From a bacterium UBP6_UBA1196 (GTDB lineage Bacteria > UBP6 > UBA1177), in NCBI GenBank assembly GCA_002310035.1, contig DBYC01000070.1, positions 15,981 through 34,299 of the forward strand: DNA of 18,319 nt, in the 5' to 3' direction. Position numbers and translations under genes: made by a program. Below the pieces are notes generated by a model, which saw only the letters and a program-made list of their open reading frames with translations, did no database searches and was not told the DNA's origin. Below, piece by piece: positions 14,720 through 18,319 of the stretch (position 1 is its first letter; every line of letters begins with the position of its first letter).

Positions 14720-15439
14720 ATGTCATTTGCAACATTGAAAATCGTGTCGAAAAACGGCGAAACATCGCGTTCCGAACTTAATGCCGTAGATTTTATGGGA
14801 CTTTACCTCGATTTTTATGTGCAGAATCCGATAGAAGCTGTCCCGAAAGAGTGTTTCCCGAATCTGAAGAAACTGATCTCGTTCGCTGTTTCCTACCTTC
14901 CTTTCATGCCGCAGGGGTGGAGTTTCGCGTGGAATGTCTCGATGCCTCTGCAGAAACGGAGGCTTTTCTGCTGTGTTGATTCGGAAAACGGCACTTTTGT
15001 CGCGAAAACCCATTCGTGGGAGCCTTCCGCATACGAGAAAAATCCGCGTATGTCTGTGCAGATGGTTTCGGATGTTTCTGGAATGGAAAGCGTCACGATG
15101 GTCGACTGCGCCGAGAATATTCCTTCCGACAGGATCTTGGACGAACTTTTCAGAAGATTTTTCGCCGATCAGTCGCAGGAACACCTTGAATTTTACGTGG
15201 ATGACGAAATTGCAGGTATAAAAAACAATTCCGAATCGCTCGCTTTCGCGGAAGATGCTTCGGAAGAAAACGTTAGCCTTACTTTCAGATGCGGCTGCAC
15301 GAAAGAAAAAATCGCCGGGATTTTCAAACGGATGCCGAAGAAGGATATCGATTTTTTGTTCGAGAACGAGCCTGTTCTCAATGTCGAATGTCCCCGCTGC
15401 GGCTTTAAATACGGGATAAAAAAACATGACATCAAATAA
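14720..15439 (+). CDS. Short Hsp33-like zinc-binding redox protein
   Basis: A 239-residue protein. The last 55 residues match the redox switch of Hsp33: CGC at 191-193 and CPRC at 224-227, with 31 residues between Cys193 and Cys224, as in E. coli Hsp33 (Cys234 to Cys265), and with the typical KEKIAGIFKRMPKKDIDFLFE helix region between. In Hsp33 these four cysteines hold zinc and on oxidation unfold to expose a holdase surface. The N-terminal 185 residues are short and divergent compared with the roughly 230-residue Hsp33 substrate-binding domain and I cannot align them with confidence, although MVSDVSGMES and FFADQSQEHLEF recall the SGEIAEDL and SEQ segments. So it is either a divergent Hsp33 or another protein with the same switch. 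It starts two bases after the kinase stop and overlaps nadK by 14 bases. Confidence 0.8.
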   Translation: MSFATLKIVSKNGETSRSELNAVDFMGLYLDFYVQNPIEAVPKECFPNLKKLISFAVSYLPFMPQGWSFAWNVSMPLQKRRLFCCVDSENGTFVAKTHSWEPSAYEKNPRMSVQMVSDVSGMESVTMVDCAENIPSDRILDELFRRFFADQSQEHLEFYVDDEIAGIKNNSESLAFAEDASEENVSLTFRCGCTKEKIAGIFKRMPKKDIDFLFENEPVLNVECPRCGFKYGIKKHDIK

Positions 15440-16259
15440 AATTTCAAAAGTTTTTCTTTTTTTCAGGCGCGACGGCAGAAAAATCGCCGAACAGCAGGAA
15501 ACTCGCGCTTTCATCACAGAAAAGAGCAGGGAACTCGGCGTCAAAATCGTCGAAAATATCGATGAGATAGACGGCTCCGACCTTATTGTGACTGTCGGCG
15601 GCGACGGAACTTTCCTCGCGGGCGCATCGATGGCTTTCGAGCGCAATATCCCGATCGCCGGGATCAATGTCGGGCAGCTCGGATTCCTTGCCGAGATAAA
15701 TCCGGGCGAGGAAAAAATGATTGTAAATCTTCTGAAAGGCGATTTCGATGTCAAAAACCGCATGATGATGGATGTAAGGCTCCTCAGAAACGGCGCGGAA
15801 ACAGCTGCTTTCACCGCTCTCAACGAAGTGACGATAATCCGTGACATAAACGCTTCTCCGATGCTTTGTTTCGGGATCGAATACAACGGTGAAGAGATGC
15901 CGCAGTATAAATGCGACGGGCTTATCGCGGCGACGCCGACGGGTTCGACGGCTTACAACCTTTCGTGCAACGGCCCGATAATCTATCCTGCTGATGAATC
16001 TTTCGTTATCAACGCGGTCGCTCCGCACGCTCTCACGCACAGGCCGATAGTGCTTCCGGCGTCAGGTTCTATCAAAGTCACTTTGAAGGAATGCGTTCTC
16101 GGATTTTTGACCTGTGACGGCAAAAATTCGGTCCAGGTGTGCGAAAACGATGTCGTCCTTATCCGCAGGAACGGGCGTGACCTGAGCGTCGTTTCAAACC
16201 CCGAAAGAAGTTTCTTCGACATACTTTCAGAAAGGCTCCATCTGGGCAAGAGGTTGTAA
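15426..16259 (+). CDS. nadK: NAD kinase
   Basis: Cytosolic enzyme that phosphorylates NAD to NADP using ATP or polyphosphate. The 277-residue length is normal. Motifs: GGDGT at 58-62 (phosphate binding, catalytic Asp60), GINVGQLGFLAE at about 79-90, the NE pair at 133-134, and DGLIAATPTGSTAYNLS at 164-180. All conserved residues look present. The start ATG 15426 lies inside the end of the Hsp33-like gene (14-base overlap) and there is only a poor RBS (GGGAT), so it is probably translated by coupling. The stop overlaps the next ATG (TAATG). NADPH supply and a redox-switch chaperone in one operon fit an oxidative-stress theme, but that is inference. Confidence 0.97.
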   Translation: MTSNKISKVFLFFRRDGRKIAEQQETRAFITEKSRELGVKIVENIDEIDGSDLIVTVGGDGTFLAGASMAFERNIPIAGINVGQLGFLAEINPGEEKMIVNLLKGDFDVKNRMMMDVRLLRNGAETAAFTALNEVTIIRDINASPMLCFGIEYNGEEMPQYKCDGLIAATPTGSTAYNLSCNGPIIYPADESFVINAVAPHALTHRPIVLPASGSIKVTLKECVLGFLTCDGKNSVQVCENDVVLIRRNGRDLSVVSNPERSFFDILSERLHLGKRL

Positions 16260-16729
16260 TGGGCAAAAAATTTCAGAATAATAATTCAATGAATTTCGCC
16301 GAACTTTTTTCCGGCAAAACCGAGAAAAAAGAAACTGAAAAAGAGAGTTTTGCAGACCTTCTCGAAGAATACTCAGACATCGATTTCGAGATCCACAAAC
16401 GCGAGAAGGAATCAAGCGCCGAAGAGCAGAAAGAGTTCTTCAGACCGCGCAGCGAAAACGTTCTTCCCGAATTCGAAATCGATCTTCACGGACTCAATCA
16501 GGACGAGGCCGAAAAAGTTGTCGAAACCAATGTCCGTGCCATGAAAAGCGGCAGAATCTACAAAATCAGGATCGTCACCGGCAAAGGGCTCCATTCCAAA
16601 ACTTCGCCCGTTCTCAGAAACGCGATAGATATTCTTTTGAGACAGCTCAAAAGAGAAGGTTTCTGCTCGAAGATCGAATGGGACAAAAAAAGTGTCGAAG
16701 AGTCGGGACAAGTCGATGTGACGGCGTAA
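16259..16729 (+). CDS. Smr-domain protein
   Basis: A 156-residue protein with an acidic, low-complexity N-terminal part (about 1-68) and a C-terminal Smr domain (about 70-156). Motifs: IDLHGL (Asp75, His77, Gly78) and IVTGKGLHS (108-113), the two signatures of the family, followed by ILLRQLKREG. Stand-alone Smr proteins of this size are found in many bacteria; Smr domains are linked to nucleic-acid cleavage, and some act on stalled ribosomes or mRNA. The usual final GGxGxxxV turn is replaced by VEESGQVDVTA, a normal variant. Start ATG overlaps the nadK stop. This ends the kinase operon; no clear terminator follows. Confidence 0.93.
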   Translation: MGKKFQNNNSMNFAELFSGKTEKKETEKESFADLLEEYSDIDFEIHKREKESSAEEQKEFFRPRSENVLPEFEIDLHGLNQDEAEKVVETNVRAMKSGRIYKIRIVTGKGLHSKTSPVLRNAIDILLRQLKREGFCSKIEWDKKSVEESGQVDVTA

Positions 16730-16743
16730 AGCAGGATTTGCTG

Positions 16744-16771
16744 TTGCACTTTTAAGAAAATATGCTATAAT
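16744..16771 (+). promoter_or_regulatory. Extended -10 promoter for the small ORF-GNAT pair
   Basis: TATAAT at 16766-16771 is preceded by TGC (16763-16765), giving a full extended -10 (TGNTATAAT). A partial -35, TTGCAC at 16744-16749, has a 16-base spacer. Transcription should start about 16778, giving a roughly 20-base leader before ATG 16798. Confidence 0.75.
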
Positions 16772-16797
16772 AATTGGGTAGTTAATGGAGGGGTAAA

Positions 16798-16971
16798 ATG
16801 GCTTCAATCAATTATTATCAGACAATAAATGACATTCCGGAAAGTCAGGGAAAAGAAGTTCTTTTAAAAATTTTAAACTCTCCCAAAGCAGACAGTGCCA
16901 AACTCCAGAAAATAGCTGATGATTATGAAAAAAAAGCTCTCGAAATGATGAAATCTGAGAAGAAGGAATAA
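16798..16971 (+). CDS. 57-residue protein, possible antitoxin-like partner
   Basis: A small ORF with excellent start signals: GGAGGGG at 16787-16793 four bases from ATG 16798, and the extended -10 promoter just upstream. The product is 57 residues and highly charged, with a polar N-terminus (ASINYYQTINDIPESQGKE) and a helical, Lys/Glu-rich C-terminal half (ADDYEKKALEMMKSEKKE). It has no signal, membrane segment or DNA-binding motif that I can see, and I recognise no family. It stops five bases before the GNAT ATG, and the GNAT RBS lies within its last codons, so the two are coupled. Its size, place and coupling suggest an antitoxin for the GNAT protein, but that is unproven. Confidence 0.7.
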   Translation: MASINYYQTINDIPESQGKEVLLKILNSPKADSAKLQKIADDYEKKALEMMKSEKKE

Positions 16972-16976
16972 AAACA

Positions 16977-17549
16977 ATGATTTTTCTTCCGCTTGAAACT
17001 GAGCTTTTTTACTATGAACATCTATTCGATTCTTCTGAAAATACGCGACTGATTCAAGAATTTTGTGTGGCAAATATTTCGGGGCTTGGTTTGGAACGCT
17101 ACATAAAGAACCTTGCTGCAGATGATGAAAAAGATGGTTCGGCAAGAACATATCTTGTAAAAGATAAATTTTCCCATGAAATTGTTGCATATTTTTCTTT
17201 GAAGAGCGGGCTTTTTACAGTCGATGCGGAAAACGGATATTTCTATTCTATTCCGGCTGTTGAATTATCAAATTTTGCTGTAAATTCTTTGTACAGAAAA
17301 AATCATCCGGATGCCAAAAATCTTGGTTCTACAGTGTTTGTTGAATTTGTACTGCCATTGGTAAAATATTTGAGAACCATGGTCGGAATTCAGGCGATTT
17401 ATATTTACGCACTTCCTGAAGACAAGCTGATAAAACACTATAAAACTATGGGGTTTAACAGATTGACGGCGGAAGAAGAAAAATTTGTCCACCAGCATGT
17501 GAAGCCGAAATACGACAAAGGCTGCGTCTTTATGTATCAGTTGATTTAA
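16977..17549 (+). CDS. GNAT-family N-acetyltransferase
   Basis: A 190-residue protein. The GNAT fold is seen in the strand ARTYLVKDKFSHEIVAYFSLK (about 55-75), the strand around VELSNFAVNS followed by YRKNHPDAKNLGST (acetyl-CoA loop, about 105-118), a long helix, and IYIYALPEDKLIKHYKTMGF (about 140-160), where the YKTMGF turn is typical of motif B. The C-terminal KYDKGCVFMYQLI is a closing strand. The substrate is not known from sequence. Related GNATs include toxins that acetylate aminoacyl-tRNA and enzymes acting on proteins or small molecules. Preceded by a 57-residue coupled ORF and its own promoter. RBS AAGGA at 16964-16968. AT-rich compared with nadK upstream. Confidence 0.87.
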   Translation: MIFLPLETELFYYEHLFDSSENTRLIQEFCVANISGLGLERYIKNLAADDEKDGSARTYLVKDKFSHEIVAYFSLKSGLFTVDAENGYFYSIPAVELSNFAVNSLYRKNHPDAKNLGSTVFVEFVLPLVKYLRTMVGIQAIYIYALPEDKLIKHYKTMGFNRLTAEEEKFVHQHVKPKYDKGCVFMYQLI

Positions 17550-17557
17550 GAAGCGGG

Positions 17558-17571
17558 AAGGCTTTTGCCTT
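17558..17571. terminator. Weak hairpin between convergent genes
   Basis: AAGGC (17558-17562) / GCCTT (17567-17571) with a TTTT loop lies between the GNAT gene and the convergent Sel1 gene. It is only five base pairs and has no T-run, so its role as a terminator is uncertain. Confidence 0.2.
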
Positions 17572-17609
17572 GTTGGCGTGATTTTATTAGATTCGGTAGA
17601 GATGAATTT

Positions 17610-18164
17610 TTAGTTCGGTTTCTTGAAAATGGCGTTTTCACATTTTTCAACAATCTTTTGAGCTTCAACATTTCCATTCTTTGCTGCCTGATAATACCAT
17701 CTGAGAGCCTTGATATTATTTTTAGTTACTCCAAGACCGTCGGCATAGGCTTCACCAAGTAAGAATTGAGCATCACTATGACCTTGATACCCTGCTTTCC
17801 TAAGCCATTTGGCTGCTTTTGAATAATCTTCTTTTACTCCGTAACCATGAATATAGGCTTCGCCAAGCATGAATTGGGCATTGACATAACCTTGTATTGC
17901 TGCTTTTCTACACCATTTAGTAGATTCTTTATAATCTCTTGGCACTCCGCAACCGTTAAAATACAATACGGCAATATTATATTGAGCATTTGCATCGCCT
18001 TGCTCTGCAGCTGCTTTGAACCATTTGGCTGCTTCGTCTAGATAACTAAAAGCAAGCATTGCCATTGCTCTAATATCGCCTTGCTTTGCGTCTTTCCTCA
18101 GCTTTGCAAGCTCTTTCATTTTTAACTGCTCGGCTTCTTTTTTTAATTTTTTAAGAAAATTCAT
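17610..18164 (-). CDS. Sel1-repeat protein
   Basis: A 184-residue protein on the minus strand. Residues 1-29 form a basic amphipathic helix with no clear signal peptide, so it is probably cytosolic. Three complete Sel1-like repeats follow at 57-92, 93-128 and 129-164, each with the pattern of AxYxxGxGV, KxxxKAxxW and KAAxxG (for example AYIHGYGVKEDYSKAAKW). The first repeat (30-56) is shortened: FSYL runs straight into DEAAKWFKAA, about eight residues short of the others. Sel1 repeats bind proteins and are common in signalling and host interaction. RBS AAGGGGG (complement of 18171-18177), six bases from the start; it overlaps the stop of the upstream HTH ORF, which suggests coupling. Confidence 0.92.
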   Translation of the reverse strand: MNFLKKLKKEAEQLKMKELAKLRKDAKQGDIRAMAMLAFSYLDEAAKWFKAAAEQGDANAQYNIAVLYFNGCGVPRDYKESTKWCRKAAIQGYVNAQFMLGEAYIHGYGVKEDYSKAAKWLRKAGYQGHSDAQFLLGEAYADGLGVTKNNIKALRWYYQAAKNGNVEAQKIVEKCENAIFKKPN

Positions 18165-18175
18165 TTTTAACCCCC

Positions 18176-18313
18176 TTAATCTTCTGATATTTCGGAAATA
18201 GTGGTTACTTTAAGTGTTGACTTTATGAACGGCTTTGTCATTGTTTTTATAAAATCTTTTTGAGTCAAACCAAGTTTGCTTCTTAAAATTTTTATACTTT
18301 CAGAATGACGCAT
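18176..18313 (-). CDS. Short XRE-type helix-turn-helix ORF (possibly partial)
   Basis: A minus-strand ORF of 45 codons reading MRHSESIKILRSKLGLTQ and onwards. SIKILRSKLGLTQKDF is the first part of an XRE/HTH_3 domain (LR-x-LGLTQ-x-x-F), and KVTTISEISED is where the recognition helix (STIS-x-IE) should lie. It ends there with TAA, before the last helices of the domain. Only six bases precede the ATG in the window and that frame is open to the edge, so the start could lie further out and I cannot see an RBS. It may be a truncated regulator or a complete small one. Its stop overlaps the RBS of the Sel1 gene. Confidence 0.55.
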   Translation of the reverse strand: MRHSESIKILRSKLGLTQKDFIKTMTKPFIKSTLKVTTISEISED

Positions 18314-18319
18314 TTTTAC

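Noticed and set aside
14723..15886. A 387-codon minus-strand ORF opposite the Hsp33-like and nadK genes
   Set aside because: It is an antisense shadow: both opposing + strand genes have clear motifs, and the minus-strand product resembles no family and lacks start signals.

Overview
This window looks like a chromosomal piece from a deltaproteobacterium-type organism (Myxococcota or a relative) with moderate to low GC. The main pointer is the family content. A run of envelope genes matches, in order and architecture, the Glt/Nfs trans-envelope machinery of Myxococcus xanthus. One member ends in the AgmX/PglI C-terminal domain, which is typical of that group. The taxonomy is an inference; there is no rRNA or other marker gene here. 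No tRNA, rRNA, insertion sequence or CRISPR array was seen.

Region 1 (about 1-8979, + strand) holds six tightly spaced genes: a TPR lipoprotein (GltC/NfsC-like), a 1226-residue periplasmic TPR protein (GltD/AgmU-like), a second TPR lipoprotein (GltE-like), an 86-residue exported protein (GltF position), a protein with a degenerate FHA-like domain, one membrane segment, a glycine-rich stretch and an AgmX/PglI domain (GltG-like), and a small outer-membrane beta-barrel (GltH-like). The order C-D-E-F-G-H is that of nfsC-H. murI (glutamate racemase) follows with no terminator between. An ExbB/TolQ-type channel protein and two ExbD/TolR-type proteins (AglR-Q-S-like) come next and end at a strong intrinsic terminator at 11843-11878. 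The motor and the trans-envelope complex thus sit together, whereas in M. xanthus they are in separate loci. The first ExbD-like protein has Asn where the family has its proton-carrying Asp; the second keeps the Asp.

Region 2 (11893-13161) holds an RlpA-like DPBB-SPOR protein lacking the usual catalytic His, and an OmpH/Skp-like periplasmic chaperone. Both belong to envelope and peptidoglycan biology.

Region 3 (13162-16729) opens with a perfect -10 element and a cluster of ATATCGAC palindromes. It then carries a Ser/Thr kinase with a periplasmic PEGA domain, a short Hsp33-like zinc protein, NAD kinase and an Smr-domain protein. The last four genes overlap or nearly touch and look like one operon.

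Region 4 (16740-18319) looks like accessory DNA. A well-formed extended -10 promoter drives a 57-residue protein and a GNAT acetyltransferase, an arrangement like a toxin-antitoxin pair. On the minus strand a short XRE-type helix-turn-helix ORF is coupled to a Sel1-repeat protein.

The simplest reading of regions 1-3 is a proton-driven envelope machine that moves or secretes something at the cell surface, set among peptidoglycan and outer-membrane housekeeping genes. Whether it serves gliding, polysaccharide export or something else cannot be told from the sequence.
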